Source of the DNA: Lactonifactor sp. BIOML-A5
GTDB taxonomy: Bacteria > Bacillota > Clostridia > Lachnospirales > Lachnospiraceae
Reading direction: 5' to 3'
Length of the DNA stretch: 11,802 nucleotides
Assembly (NCBI RefSeq): GCF_009677585.1
Contig: NZ_WKYV01000053.1
Span: forward strand, 1-11,802
Both the position numbers and the translations under genes were made by a program. The notes under the pieces are model-generated. The model searched no databases. It had not been told where the DNA came from and worked only from the letters and a program-made list of their open reading frames with translations. Position 1 is the first letter of the stretch. Every line of letters starts with the position of its first letter. Of this stretch, positions 1-8,564 are shown piece by piece.

Positions 1-94
1 CCATTACACAAACTTTATTTGGAACGCAATTTGGTTAATAAAAGAAAACTGGCTCTGGGATACAAAGCCCAAAACCAATTTGTCTACAGTCTGT

Positions 95-140
95 GGGACG
101 TGTTCTTTGTAGAAAGAACACGTCCCTCTTTTCCTCTTTT
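95..140 (+). terminator. Intrinsic terminator of an upstream unit
   Basis: A perfect 14-bp inverted repeat (GGGACGTGTTCTTT at 95-108, its complement at 113-126) with a four-base GTAG loop is followed by a pyrimidine-rich, T-dominated tail at 127-140. This is the classic form of a Rho-independent terminator for rightward transcription. The gene it ends lies mostly or wholly left of the window. It also insulates the kdp promoter just downstream. The tail contains some C residues, but the stem is strong. Confidence 0.9.
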
Positions 141-205
141 CATAATCTTAATACGCTTCTGTTTTTCCCTAACACTATTTTTATCTAAAAGATGATAAAG
201 TGTTT
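141..205 (+). promoter_or_regulatory. Putative KdpE-responsive promoter region of kdpFABC
   Basis: The stretch between the upstream terminator and the kdpF ribosome binding site holds AATCTTAAT at 144-152. The identical 9-mer lies at 5734-5742 in the direct repeat upstream of kdpD. A weaker TCTT half-match lies 11 bp upstream (135-138), as expected for an OmpR-family regulator binding two tandem half-sites. Possible -10 elements are TATTTT (176-181) and GATAAA (194-199, approximately). None has a convincing -35, which fits an activator-dependent promoter. Assignment to KdpE is inference from shared sequence and context. Confidence 0.45.
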
Positions 206-236
206 CAAGTAAATAAAAAGGAGGAGTGATTTTATT

Positions 237-323
237 ATGAATATTGTAATAGGAATCATAGGCGTTATCGGACTCGGCGTGTTGGTTTATCTGACGGCGG
301 TCTTGTTAGGGGGTGACAGGTAG
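237..323 (+). CDS. kdpF: KdpF, small membrane subunit of the Kdp potassium ATPase
   Basis: A 28-residue protein that is nearly all one hydrophobic helix (about residues 3-25, rich in I, V, G and L) ending in GGDR. KdpF is a peptide of about 29 residues that sits in the membrane and stabilises the KdpABC complex. Size, single helix and position directly before kdpA identify it, although sequence conservation in this family is low. The ATG at 237 follows a very good ribosome binding site (AAGGAGGAG, 218-226). The stop at 321-323 is one base before the chosen kdpA start, so the two are translationally close. It is the first gene of the operon. Confidence 0.85.
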   Translation: MNIVIGIIGVIGLGVLVYLTAVLLGGDR

Positions 324-324
324 T

Positions 325-2061
325 ATGGAGGCTATTTTGCAGTATGTATTATACCTTTTGATTCTGGTTGCCCTGGCCATTCCTTTGGGAGGCTATATCG
401 CTAAGGTTATGAAAGGGGATAAGGTGTTCCTGTCCTGTATCTGCAGGCCGTGTGAGAGACTGATTTATAAGGTTCTGCGTGTGGATGAAAAGGAAGAGAT
501 GACCTGGAAGAAATACGCGTTGTCTACTATTTTATTCAGCGGCATAGGACTTGTGATCTTTTTTGCAATTGAGATGCTTCAGCAGATATTACCTCTAAAC
601 CCGGAGAAGCTTCCCGGGCTGTCCTGGCATCTTGCGTTTAACACAGCAGCCAGTTTTGTCACAAATACGAACTGGCAGGCATACAGCGGAGAGTCTGCGC
701 TGAGCTATTTTACGCAGGCTACCTGCCTGACAGTATGGAATTTTGTATCAGCGGCTACAGGTATTGCCGTTTTATTCGTATTAATCAGAGGATTTGTGAG
801 AAAGAAAGCAGACACTCTTGGAAGCTTTTGGGTGGATTTGACAAGAACCGTGGTTTACATATTACTGCCTCTTAGTGTAGTGGTAACATTGGTGTTGGTT
901 TCCCAGGGGGTAGTACAGAATCTGAAACCCTATGAAACCGTTTCTTTGGTGGAATCCTTTGAGACAGAGGAGGGGACAGAGGTAACCGAGCAGACAGTTC
1001 CAATGGGACCGGCAGCCAGCCAGATTGCAATTAAGCAGCTGGGAACCAATGGCGGAGGCTTTTTCGGGGTAAACTCTGCGTTCCCGCTGGAGAATCCCAC
1101 CCCCCTTTCCAACTTGTTTGAAATGCTGTCAATTTTACTAATTCCAGTTTCCCTGTGCTTTACCTTTGGAAAGGCTGTAAAAGATAAGAGACAGGGATAT
1201 GCAATTTTTGTTGCCATGGCTATCATGCTGGTAGCCGCACTGGGAATTATCGGATATAACGAACAGCAGGCAACTCCTCAGCTGTCCGCGGGGGATCAGG
1301 TAAATCTGACGACTGTGGATCAGGCAGGGGGCAACATGGAGGGCAAGGAGACTAGATTCGGCATTGCCACATCCGCAACCTGGGCTGCATTCACCACAGC
1401 GGCGTCAAATGGTTCGGTGAATTCCATGCATGACAGTTATACACCTATAGGCGGAATGATAACCATGCTGCAGATGCAGCTGGGGGAAGTGATCTTCGGC
1501 GGAGTGGGCTGCGGGCTGTATGGAATGCTTGCATTTGCCATTATGACGGTTTTCATCGCCGGCCTGATGGTGGGGAGAACCCCTGAATATCTTGGAAAAA
1601 AGATTGAACCCTTTGAAATGAAGATGGCTGTGCTTGTGTGCCTGGCTACTCCGGTGGGAATCCTTGTAGGCAGCGGTATCGCAGCAGTCTGGCCGGGAGT
1701 GGCAGACAGTCTGAACAACGCCGGGGCCCATGGGTTTGCGGAAATGCTATATGCGTATTCCTCTGCAGGGGGCAACAACGGATCTGCATTTGCAGGTTTT
1801 AATGCCAATACCCCGTTCCTGAATGTGACCATCGGACTGGTTATGCTTTTTGTAAGATTTCTGCCAATGCTTGCAACAATTGCAATCGCCGGCAGCCTGG
1901 CTAAAAAGAAAACAGTAGCCACAAGTGCCGGTACCTTGTCCACCTGCAACGGCATGTTCGTATTCTTATTAATATTTATAGTTCTGCTAATCGGCGCTTT
2001 GAGCTTTTTGCCGGCACTGGCATTGGGACCCATAGCAGAATTTTTTCAGATGATAGGATAG
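325..2061 (+). CDS. kdpA: KdpA, potassium-binding channel-like subunit of the Kdp ATPase
   Basis: A 578-residue polytopic membrane protein that takes K+ into the KdpFABC complex through a channel-like path related to K+ transporters of the Trk/Ktr superfamily. Family signatures are plain: [10 protein letters not shown] (114-123, first pore loop), [13 protein letters not shown] (240-252, second), [15 protein letters not shown] (357-371, third) and [18 protein letters not shown] (480-497, fourth). About ten hydrophobic segments separate them. Length matches the usual 550-600. I chose the ATG at 325 over an in-frame GTG at 313 because AGGGGGTGA (309-317) is correctly spaced for 325 and would overlap 313. 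The second loop reads SAFPLENP where enterobacterial proteins have SAHPFENP, probably a clade variant. kdpB follows after 15 bases. Confidence 0.97.
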   Translation: MEAILQYVLYLLILVALAIPLGGYIAKVMKGDKVFLSCICRPCERLIYKVLRVDEKEEMTWKKYALSTILFSGIGLVIFFAIEMLQQILPLNPEKLPGLSWHLAFNTAASFVTNTNWQAYSGESALSYFTQATCLTVWNFVSAATGIAVLFVLIRGFVRKKADTLGSFWVDLTRTVVYILLPLSVVVTLVLVSQGVVQNLKPYETVSLVESFETEEGTEVTEQTVPMGPAASQIAIKQLGTNGGGFFGVNSAFPLENPTPLSNLFEMLSILLIPVSLCFTFGKAVKDKRQGYAIFVAMAIMLVAALGIIGYNEQQATPQLSAGDQVNLTTVDQAGGNMEGKETRFGIATSATWAAFTTAASNGSVNSMHDSYTPIGGMITMLQMQLGEVIFGGVGCGLYGMLAFAIMTVFIAGLMVGRTPEYLGKKIEPFEMKMAVLVCLATPVGILVGSGIAAVWPGVADSLNNAGAHGFAEMLYAYSSAGGNNGSAFAGFNANTPFLNVTIGLVMLFVRFLPMLATIAIAGSLAKKKTVATSAGTLSTCNGMFVFLLIFIVLLIGALSFLPALALGPIAEFFQMIG

Positions 2062-2076
2062 GAGGAGATGAGAATA

Positions 2077-4143
2077 ATGTCTAAGAAACAACAAGGACTT
2101 GCAGACAAAGATATGGTTATCCGTGCACTTAAGGATTCCTTTGTAAAGCTGGATCCAAGGACGCAGGCAAAGAACCCTGTTATGATGCTGGTTTATATAT
2201 CCGCAATCATGACTACCATCCTGTTTTTCCTCTCTCTGGGAGGGATAAAGGATGCGCCTGCAGGCTTTACTCTGGGGATTGCGGTTATCCTGTGGTTTAC
2301 TGTATTATTCGCTAACTTTGCGGAAGCTATTGCAGAGGGACGAGGAAAGGCTCAGGCAGACGCCCTGCGCTCCGCCAGAAAAGACGTAGAAGCACACAAA
2401 ATACCATCGGCAGAGGAAAAGGATACCATTGTAAAGGTATCCTCCGCCGACTTAAAAAAGGGTGATATTGTAGTAGTATATGCCGGGGAACAAATACCCG
2501 CAGACGGCGAGGTAATCGACGGCGCCGCATCTGTGGACGAGAGTGCCATTACCGGCGAGTCTGCCCCGGTCATACGTGAAAGCGGCGGCGACAGAAGTGC
2601 GGTAACAGGGGGAACCACTGTGATATCCGACTGGCTGGTGATCCGTGTAACAAGCGAACCTGGGGAAAGCTTTCTGGACAAGATGATTGCTATGGTAGAG
2701 GGGGCTTCCCGGAAAAAAACACCCAATGAGATTGCCCTCCAGATTCTGCTGATCGCATTCTCTATCATTTTCGTACTGGTAACCATGTCCCTGTATACAT
2801 ATTCTGTATTTTCTGCTAAGCAGGCAGGGATTGCGAACCCCACATCTGTGACCTCACTGGTTGCGCTGCTGGTCTGCCTGGCACCGACAACGATAGGCGC
2901 TCTTTTGTCGGCCATAGGAATCGCGGGAATGAGCCGTCTGAACCAGGCAAATGTACTGGCAATGAGCGGCCGTGCCATTGAAGCCGCGGGTGATGTTGAT
3001 GTATTAATGCTGGATAAGACAGGTACGATTACGCTGGGAAACCGGCAGGCATGCGAATTCATTCCCGTGGACGGCAATACGCAGGAGAAGCTTGCGGACG
3101 CGGCCCAGCTGGCATCCCTTGCAGACGAGACTCCCGAGGGAAGAAGCGTCGTTGTCCTGGCAAAGGAAGAATTCAATATCCGGGGAAGGCATATGCAGGA
3201 TATGAATATGACTTTTGTTCCCTTTACAGCTACAACTCGTATGAGCGGGGTGGATTACGACGGAAATGAAATACGAAAAGGGGCAGCGGATGCCGTAAAA
3301 CAGTATGTTATGGAAAAAGGCGGTATATACAGCGAAGAATGCGATGAAGTAGTTCAAAGAATCTCCCGTCAGGGAGGAACGCCCCTTGTAGTAGCTAAAA
3401 ACCATAAGATTATGGGGGTTATCTACCTGAAAGATATTATCAAACAGGGTGTGAAAGAAAAATTTGCAGACCTTAGAAAAATGGGGATTAAGACCATTAT
3501 GATTACCGGGGATAATCCCATGACAGCCGCCGCCATAGCGGCAGAGGCGGGAGTGGATGACTTCCTCGCAGAGGCAACTCCGGAAAGCAAGCTGGCTTTT
3601 ATCAGAGAATTTCAGAGCCAGGGACACCTTGTTGCAATGACAGGGGACGGTACCAACGATGCTCCGGCTCTGGCACAGGCAGATGTGGCAGTAGCCATGA
3701 ACTCAGGAACACAGGCGGCAAAAGAGGCCGGTAATATGGTAGATCTGGATTCCTCTCCCACAAAGCTTATCGATATAGTCCGGATAGGAAAACAGCTTCT
3801 GATGACAAGAGGAAGCCTTACCACTTTCAGTATAGCCAATGACCTAGCAAAGTATTTTGCTATTATACCTGCACTTTTTATGGGGTTATATCCGGGACTG
3901 GCCGCCCTGAATATTATGCATCTGGAAAGTGCATCCAGCGCCATTTTTTCAGCAATCATATACAACGCCCTGATTATAGTTGCGTTAATTCCTCTGGCCT
4001 TAAAGGGTGTAAAATACAGGGAAGTCCCGGCCGGAAAATTATTGTCCAGAAACCTGCTGGTCTATGGGCTTGGGGGCATCGCCGCTCCCTTCATTGCCAT
4101 TAAATTAATTGATATGATTATCACAGGAATCGGACTTGTATAA
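2077..4143 (+). CDS. kdpB: KdpB, P-type ATPase subunit of the Kdp potassium pump
   Basis: A 688-residue P-type ATPase that hydrolyses ATP to drive K+ uptake through KdpA. Membrane helices lie at about 35-85, 220-280 and 590-688. The actuator domain carries TGES at 159-162; Ser162 corresponds to the serine whose phosphorylation inhibits E. coli KdpB. The phosphorylation motif DKTGTIT starts at Asp313. The nucleotide domain has KGAADAV (401-407), TGDN (477-480) and GDGTNDAP (523-530). The charged pair of the last membrane domain, NDLAK, is at 588-592 (Asp589, Lys592). The M4 motif reads [15 protein letters not shown] where E. coli has CLIPTTIGGLLSAIG. I chose the ATG at 2077 because GGAGGAG (2061-2067) lies nine bases before it; the in-frame ATG at 2068 abuts that site. 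All catalytic residues are present. Confidence 0.98.
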   Translation: MSKKQQGLADKDMVIRALKDSFVKLDPRTQAKNPVMMLVYISAIMTTILFFLSLGGIKDAPAGFTLGIAVILWFTVLFANFAEAIAEGRGKAQADALRSARKDVEAHKIPSAEEKDTIVKVSSADLKKGDIVVVYAGEQIPADGEVIDGAASVDESAITGESAPVIRESGGDRSAVTGGTTVISDWLVIRVTSEPGESFLDKMIAMVEGASRKKTPNEIALQILLIAFSIIFVLVTMSLYTYSVFSAKQAGIANPTSVTSLVALLVCLAPTTIGALLSAIGIAGMSRLNQANVLAMSGRAIEAAGDVDVLMLDKTGTITLGNRQACEFIPVDGNTQEKLADAAQLASLADETPEGRSVVVLAKEEFNIRGRHMQDMNMTFVPFTATTRMSGVDYDGNEIRKGAADAVKQYVMEKGGIYSEECDEVVQRISRQGGTPLVVAKNHKIMGVIYLKDIIKQGVKEKFADLRKMGIKTIMITGDNPMTAAAIAAEAGVDDFLAEATPESKLAFIREFQSQGHLVAMTGDGTNDAPALAQADVAVAMNSGTQAAKEAGNMVDLDSSPTKLIDIVRIGKQLLMTRGSLTTFSIANDLAKYFAIIPALFMGLYPGLAALNIMHLESASSAIFSAIIYNALIIVALIPLALKGVKYREVPAGKLLSRNLLVYGLGGIAAPFIAIKLIDMIITGIGLV

Positions 4144-4159
4144 GAAAGGTGTGGGAAAA

Positions 4160-4762
4160 ATGAAAAGTTATGGAAAAGAAGTGTTTTTAAAGTCTCTGGG
4201 TATCTTGATCGCTTTTATTATTATCTGCGGTTTTATCTATACCTTTGCGATGACTGGGATCTCCCAGCTGCTGTTTCATGACAAAGCAAACGGCAGTATT
4301 ATAGAAGTGAACGGGAAGAAGTATGGATGTGAGCTGCTTGCCCAGGAATTCACAGATGACGGTCATATGTGGGGGCGTGTCATGAATCTTAATACGGAAA
4401 CCTTTACGGATGAGAACGGCAACCCTGCTATGTACAGCGGCCCCAGCAATCTAAGCCCTGCCGGAGAGGAAATGGAGGCGCTGGTTCAGGAGCGTGTGGA
4501 AAAACTGAAAGAAAGCAATCCGGATCAGGCAGGTAAAGTGCCTGTGGACCTGGTGACAGCTTCAGGAAGCGGATTAGACCCTGAAATCTCCCCTGCTGCC
4601 GCAGAATACCAGATTCCAAGAATCGCGGAGGCTACAGGAAGATCAGAAGAAGAGATCAGAGCTATTGTGGACAAATACACAGAGGGGCGTTTCCTGGGGA
4701 TCTTTGGAGAACCCAGAGTTAATGTATTAAAAGTAAATCTGGCGCTGGACGGTATTTTATAG
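4160..4762 (+). CDS. kdpC: KdpC, accessory subunit of the Kdp potassium ATPase
   Basis: A 200-residue protein with one N-terminal membrane helix (about 10-35) and an extracytoplasmic domain. KdpC joins the complex and is thought to raise its affinity for ATP or help couple the subunits. The family C-terminal signature is clear: DPEISPAAAEYQIPRIA, a segment with TGRSEEEIRAIV, then GRFLGIFGEPRVNVLKVNLALD at the end. The length is close to the usual 190. The ATG at 4160 follows GAAAGGTG (4144-4151). A TTG further upstream (4136) would overlap kdpB and has no ribosome binding site of its own, so I did not use it. It is 16 bases from the kdpB stop. Confidence 0.96.
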   Translation: MKSYGKEVFLKSLGILIAFIIICGFIYTFAMTGISQLLFHDKANGSIIEVNGKKYGCELLAQEFTDDGHMWGRVMNLNTETFTDENGNPAMYSGPSNLSPAGEEMEALVQERVEKLKESNPDQAGKVPVDLVTASGSGLDPEISPAAAEYQIPRIAEATGRSEEEIRAIVDKYTEGRFLGIFGEPRVNVLKVNLALDGIL

Positions 4763-4793
4763 CAGAAGTGCCGGTTTAAAGGAGTGGAATTGT

Positions 4794-5675
4794 GTGATTA
4801 ACAGAAGAATTGCCTATAAGTCAAAGCGAAAGCTGGAGTTTGCCCCAGACTTTGGGGAGCCTGTAAGCATGCTCACAGAGCTGACAGATTCCTTAAGTAT
4901 GGAATACTGTAGTAATCCCGAAACTTATAAAAATGACAAAGACAGGGTAATATGGCTGGAATATCCGTATTTTTGTTTTGACTGTGATACTTTTTTTGAA
5001 GAATATGGGATACTGCTCGCCTGTATAGAAAAAGAAATCCATGTAAAAGTCTATGGGATGGCAGATAGATTGGAGCTGGGAGAACTGACCGCTGAGTTTA
5101 TGGATGAAAAAAACATCAGATATTGTAAAAAGAACAGTTCAGGCTCGAATTTTGAGAGTATCAGAAGTCTGTGCATTGAGATAGAAGCAAAAAGCACAGA
5201 ACAATATGAGGCGCTCTGGGAATTATTTTCCCATATGGACTATCGGTATGACTATGCGGCTGTAAACCGCAAAAAATGGAAGGCTATGGGAGGAGACTGG
5301 ACAGAAAAAGACCCGGACACGTATTTTGCGTATCTGCAGCTAAGGGAGGAACAGGGGGAATTTTTCCTTAATATACTTACCTTAGAACAAAAAAAAGAAC
5401 TCTGGACTGTGTATCTGGAAGAAGGGATCAGCCCTGTAGAGTTTGAATATCTGAACGATGCCATCGGAAGAGAATGGGAGATTAACATCTTTGAATGGAA
5501 CCTGGCTCTGCAGATGGCAGTGTCCCAGGCAGGGATATCTGTTCTCTATGAGAAAGATGATTTCAGGATCCAGGATCGGCAGGGCCGGCGTATATGGATG
5601 GATTACCGGTCTTCCGCAGCGGCGGAAAAATTGTTCCTTAAACTTCTGTTTCCCGCCGTTCCTCGTACGAATTAG
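4794..5675 (+). CDS. Uncharacterised cytoplasmic protein encoded in the kdp operon
   Basis: A 293-residue protein that I do not recognise. It has no signal peptide or membrane helix, is rich in acidic and aromatic residues (runs such as WLEYPYFCFDCDTFFEEYG near 54-72 and DYRYDY at 149-154), and contains six cysteines including a CxxC pair (Cys61, Cys64). No catalytic motif stands out. The start is GTG at 4794, after AAAGGAG (4778-4784). It begins 31 bases after kdpC with no terminator between, and a strong terminator follows its stop almost at once. It is therefore the last gene of the kdpFABC transcript and should be induced by K+ limitation. A role in assembling, tuning or turning over the pump is a guess from position only. 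The gene could equally be a passenger. Confidence 0.8.
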   Translation: MINRRIAYKSKRKLEFAPDFGEPVSMLTELTDSLSMEYCSNPETYKNDKDRVIWLEYPYFCFDCDTFFEEYGILLACIEKEIHVKVYGMADRLELGELTAEFMDEKNIRYCKKNSSGSNFESIRSLCIEIEAKSTEQYEALWELFSHMDYRYDYAAVNRKKWKAMGGDWTEKDPDTYFAYLQLREEQGEFFLNILTLEQKKELWTVYLEEGISPVEFEYLNDAIGREWEINIFEWNLALQMAVSQAGISVLYEKDDFRIQDRQGRRIWMDYRSSAAAEKLFLKLLFPAVPRTN

Positions 5676-5678
5676 AAG

Positions 5679-5720
5679 AAAAACGTATGGAAAAGTGTGA
5701 CAGCCTTTTCATACGTTTTT
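5679..5720 (+). terminator. Intrinsic terminator closing the kdp structural operon
   Basis: AAAAACGTATGGAAAAG (5679-5695) pairs with CTTTTCATACGTTTTT (5705-5720), leaving one unpaired G and a nine-base loop. The A-tract and T-tract flank the stem, so it could end transcription from either side. It begins four bases after the stop of the hypothetical gene and separates kdpFABC plus that gene from kdpDE. The right arm ends only three bases before the direct repeat proposed as a KdpE site. Confidence 0.85.
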
Positions 5721-5723
5721 CTG

Positions 5724-5744
5724 ATCTTAATGCAATCTTAATGC
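5724..5744 (+). promoter_or_regulatory. Tandem direct repeat, putative KdpE operator before kdpD
   Basis: ATCTTAATGC occurs twice (5724-5733 and 5735-5744), identical and offset by exactly 11 bp, about one helical turn. This is the geometry used by dimers of OmpR/PhoB-family response regulators, to which KdpE belongs. The AATCTTAAT core of the second copy recurs upstream of kdpF (144-152). The simplest reading is a KdpE box giving autoregulation of kdpDE. Binding by KdpE is inferred, not shown. Confidence 0.6.
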
Positions 5745-5762
5745 TCTGCAGAAAAAATTTAT

Positions 5763-5791
5763 TCTCTGAATTCTGGGAGATCAGGTATAAT
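5763..5791 (+). promoter_or_regulatory. Promoter of kdpDE with a perfect -10 and poor -35
   Basis: A perfect TATAAT lies at 5786-5791, about 70 bases before the chosen kdpD start. The hexamer 17 bp upstream (TCTCTG, 5763-5768) matches the -35 consensus badly, which suits a promoter needing an activator. The tandem repeat at 5724-5744 sits about 40-60 bp upstream of the -10, a plausible activator position. Confidence 0.6.
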
Positions 5792-5861
5792 ACCTAATAG
5801 ATATTAAGAAAACATAAGGATTAAGTACCTGATGACGAATCCTGTATGGGAGTGTGAAGAA

Positions 5862-8564
5862 ATGGAACAACGGCCGAATCCCGATGCTATTCTAAAGCAA
5901 ATTGAGGAAGAGAAGGTTATACAAGAGAAAGGAAAACTAAAAATATTTTTTGGCTATGCGGCCGGCGTGGGAAAAACATATGCCATGCTGGAGGCCGCAC
6001 ATGCTGCACAGAAGGCTGGTATGGACGTGGTTGTGGGATATATTGAACCCCACACAAGACCGGATACGCTGGCACTGCTTGAGGGACTTTGTCAGCTCCC
6101 TCCTCTGGAGATTCCGTACAAGGGAATTACACTGAGAGAATTCGACCTGGACAGTGCCATCAAACGGAAGCCCAGGCTGATCCTTGTGGATGAGCTGGCT
6201 CATACTAACGCAGAAAACTGCAGGCACAGAAAGAGATATCAGGATATCCAGGAGCTTCTCCGGGCCGGAATAGATGTTTATACTACAGTAAATGTACAGC
6301 ATCTGGAGAGCCTGAACGATATCGTGGCATCCATAACCGGTGTGGTGGTTAGGGAGCGAATCCCCGATGATGTCTTTGATGATGCGGATCAGGTCGAGCT
6401 GGTGGATGTAGAGCCGGAGGATTTAATCAAAAGGCTGAACGAAGGGAAAATATACAAATACAAGCAGGCAAAGAAAGCCCTGGGAAACTTTTTTCAGCAG
6501 GATAATCTGGTGGCACTCCGGGAAATTGCCCTGCGCCGTACCGCTGACAGGGTGAACAAAATATCGGAAAAAAATAAGCCCTGGATGAAAAACAGTAATT
6601 ATTATACGGATGAACATATACTTATCTGTCTGTCATCTTCCCCTTCCAATGCAAAGGTAATACGTACGGCAGCCCGTATGGCCAGCGCCTTCCACGGCAT
6701 GTTCACCGCCGTTTACGTGGAGACCTCTCAGACGAAGACACTGAGCAAATTTGATCAGCAGAGGCTGGCAGACAATCTGCGCCTGGCCGAGCAGATGGGA
6801 GCTAAAATAGTTAATGTATTCGGTGACGATATCGCCCAGCAGATAGCGGGGTATGCCAAGCTGGCAGGAGTTTCCAAAATTGTTCTGGGGCGCAGCCAGC
6901 AGAGAAGGCATTTGCTGTTCTCTTCTCAAAGCTTTGCGGATAAGCTGACACAGCTGGCTCCGAATCTTGATATATATATTATTCCAGAAGCAGCAGAGGA
7001 AAAAAGAAATTCTTTTCAAAAAATAAAAGGAGGGCTGCCGGTTCGTGGATTCTCACTGCTTGATTCTCTAAAGGCTCTTGGGATCCTGGTGGCATGCACC
7101 GCCTTGGGCCTCTGGCTCAGGAGCCTTGGCTTTACAGAATCCAATATCATAATGGTGTATATCCTGGGAGTGCTGGTAACTGCTCTATGTACAAAGAGTA
7201 AAAGCTACAGTCTTATCAGCTCGATCATCAGTGTTCTTGCGTTTAACTTCTTTTTCACAGTTCCCAGATTCTCCTTTAACGCCTATGAGGCAGGGTATCC
7301 GGTCACTTTTGTCATCATGTTTTTGGTGGCATTTATCACCTCAACCCTTACTATGAAGGTGAAGCAGCAGGCATTCCTGTCAGCAGCCAAGGCATATCGC
7401 ACAGAGATTTTGCTTGAAACCAGCCAGAAGCTCCAGAAAGAACGCACCATTGACGGAATCATCAAGGAGGCAGCCGGCCAGATGACAAAATTACTGGATC
7501 GGCCCGTGGTTTTCTATACGCCGGATAAGAAAAACAAGCTGATTCCGCGCATATTCGGCACACAAGAGGGAGAGGATACCTCCGTGTATATGAATGAAGA
7601 AGAGCAGGCAGTGGCAGAGTGGGTTTATAAAAACAACAAACATGCCGGTGCCACTACCAGCACACTTCCGGGGGCAAAATGCCTTTATCTGGCTGTGCGC
7701 AATAAAGAGCAGGCGCTGGCGGTTGCAGGAGTCGTTCTGAACAGCGACATGCTGGAATCTTTTGAAAAAAGTCTTCTGATAGCAATGCTCAGCGAGTGTG
7801 CGCTGGCTTTGGAAAAGCAGGTGCTGAATGAAAAAAAGAATGAGATTGCGCTGAAAGCCCAGCAGGAGCAGCTGAGAGCTAACCTGTTAAGGGCAATCTC
7901 TCACGATCTCAGGACACCTCTAACCAGTATCTCAGGAAATGCCAGTGTACTGATGCAGAATGGGGCATATATGGAGGAGTCGCAGAAAAATAAGATTTAC
8001 ACTGACATATTTGACGATTCTATGTGGCTGATAAATCTGGTAGAAAACCTGTTGTCTGTAACACGAATCGACAACGGAACCATGAATATACAGATGCAGG
8101 CGGAATTACTGGAGGAAGTAATCACAGAGGCTCTGCATCATATAAACAGAAAAAGTACAGACCATAAGATCCAGGTAGAACTGGAAGATGAGTTCCTTAT
8201 GGGAAAGATGGATTCCAGATTAATTGTGCAGGTTTTTATTAATATTATAGATAATGCCATCAAGTATACGCAGAAAGGTTCCTGTATCCGTATCATCGGA
8301 AGAAAGAAAGGAAACTATTTATATATAGAAATAGAGGACGACGGACCGGGCATAGGCAGAGAAGAACAGGAGAAATTATTTGATATGTTTTATACGGCAA
8401 ATAATGAGAGGGGAGACAGCCGAAGGGGTCTGGGGCTGGGGCTTGCTCTCTGTAAGTCCATTATAACTGCACACGGAGGGAATATCGGTGTGAAGGAAAA
8501 TATCCCTCACGGGACCATTTTCTATTTCACGCTGCCTGCAGAGGAGGTAATTATACATGAATAA
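5862..8564 (+). CDS. kdpD: KdpD, sensor histidine kinase for potassium limitation
   Basis: A 900-residue membrane kinase that phosphorylates KdpE when K+ is scarce. In order: KdpD N-terminal domain (about 24-235) with Walker A GYAAGVGKT (31-39) and Walker B-like LILVDELAH (106-114); universal-stress-protein domain (about 250-376); four clustered membrane helices (about 400-498, DUF4118 type); GAF-like region (about 515-650); and kinase core with His681 (ISHDLRTPL), N-box around Asn794-Asn798, DDGPGIG (826-832) and GLGLGLAL (856-863). The stress-protein domain has Ser258-x-Ser260, exactly 20 residues, then FTAVY (281-285), matching the c-di-AMP motif described for S. aureus KdpD. I prefer ATG 5862, with GGGAGTG seven bases upstream and a good fit to the E. 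coli N-terminus. An in-frame ATG at 5832 with AAGGA at 5816-5820 would add ten residues. It overlaps kdpE by 8 bp. Confidence 0.97.
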   Translation: MEQRPNPDAILKQIEEEKVIQEKGKLKIFFGYAAGVGKTYAMLEAAHAAQKAGMDVVVGYIEPHTRPDTLALLEGLCQLPPLEIPYKGITLREFDLDSAIKRKPRLILVDELAHTNAENCRHRKRYQDIQELLRAGIDVYTTVNVQHLESLNDIVASITGVVVRERIPDDVFDDADQVELVDVEPEDLIKRLNEGKIYKYKQAKKALGNFFQQDNLVALREIALRRTADRVNKISEKNKPWMKNSNYYTDEHILICLSSSPSNAKVIRTAARMASAFHGMFTAVYVETSQTKTLSKFDQQRLADNLRLAEQMGAKIVNVFGDDIAQQIAGYAKLAGVSKIVLGRSQQRRHLLFSSQSFADKLTQLAPNLDIYIIPEAAEEKRNSFQKIKGGLPVRGFSLLDSLKALGILVACTALGLWLRSLGFTESNIIMVYILGVLVTALCTKSKSYSLISSIISVLAFNFFFTVPRFSFNAYEAGYPVTFVIMFLVAFITSTLTMKVKQQAFLSAAKAYRTEILLETSQKLQKERTIDGIIKEAAGQMTKLLDRPVVFYTPDKKNKLIPRIFGTQEGEDTSVYMNEEEQAVAEWVYKNNKHAGATTSTLPGAKCLYLAVRNKEQALAVAGVVLNSDMLESFEKSLLIAMLSECALALEKQVLNEKKNEIALKAQQEQLRANLLRAISHDLRTPLTSISGNASVLMQNGAYMEESQKNKIYTDIFDDSMWLINLVENLLSVTRIDNGTMNIQMQAELLEEVITEALHHINRKSTDHKIQVELEDEFLMGKMDSRLIVQVFINIIDNAIKYTQKGSCIRIIGRKKGNYLYIEIEDDGPGIGREEQEKLFDMFYTANNERGDSRRGLGLGLALCKSIITAHGGNIGVKENIPHGTIFYFTLPAEEVIIHE

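Noticed and set aside
1..195. An open frame running from position 1 to a TGA at 193-195 that might be an upstream gene tail
   Set aside because: It reads straight through the 14-bp terminator stem and its T-tail, and the peptide has no recognisable family features. A shorter alternative, a tail ending at TAA 36-38 before the terminator, is more plausible but too short to identify.
141..236. A c-di-AMP (ydaO) or other riboswitch in the kdpF leader
   Set aside because: The space between the upstream terminator and the kdpF start is under 100 bases with no fitting conserved motifs. It is too short for a ydaO aptamer.
313..324. GTG at 313 as the kdpA start
   Set aside because: It would lie within the ribosome binding site that is correctly spaced for ATG 325 and has no good site of its own.
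1437..2033. Minus-strand 198-codon open frame inside kdpA, with similar long antisense frames in kdpB
   Set aside because: They lie wholly opposite well-identified genes, and their peptides look like reversed membrane-protein codons with no domain features.
2343..2926. KdpB M4 motif [15 protein letters not shown], which differs from the E. coli CLIPTTIGG form, as a functional oddity
   Set aside because: The PTT core and all catalytic residues are intact, and the change looks like a Gram-positive clade variant rather than a defect.
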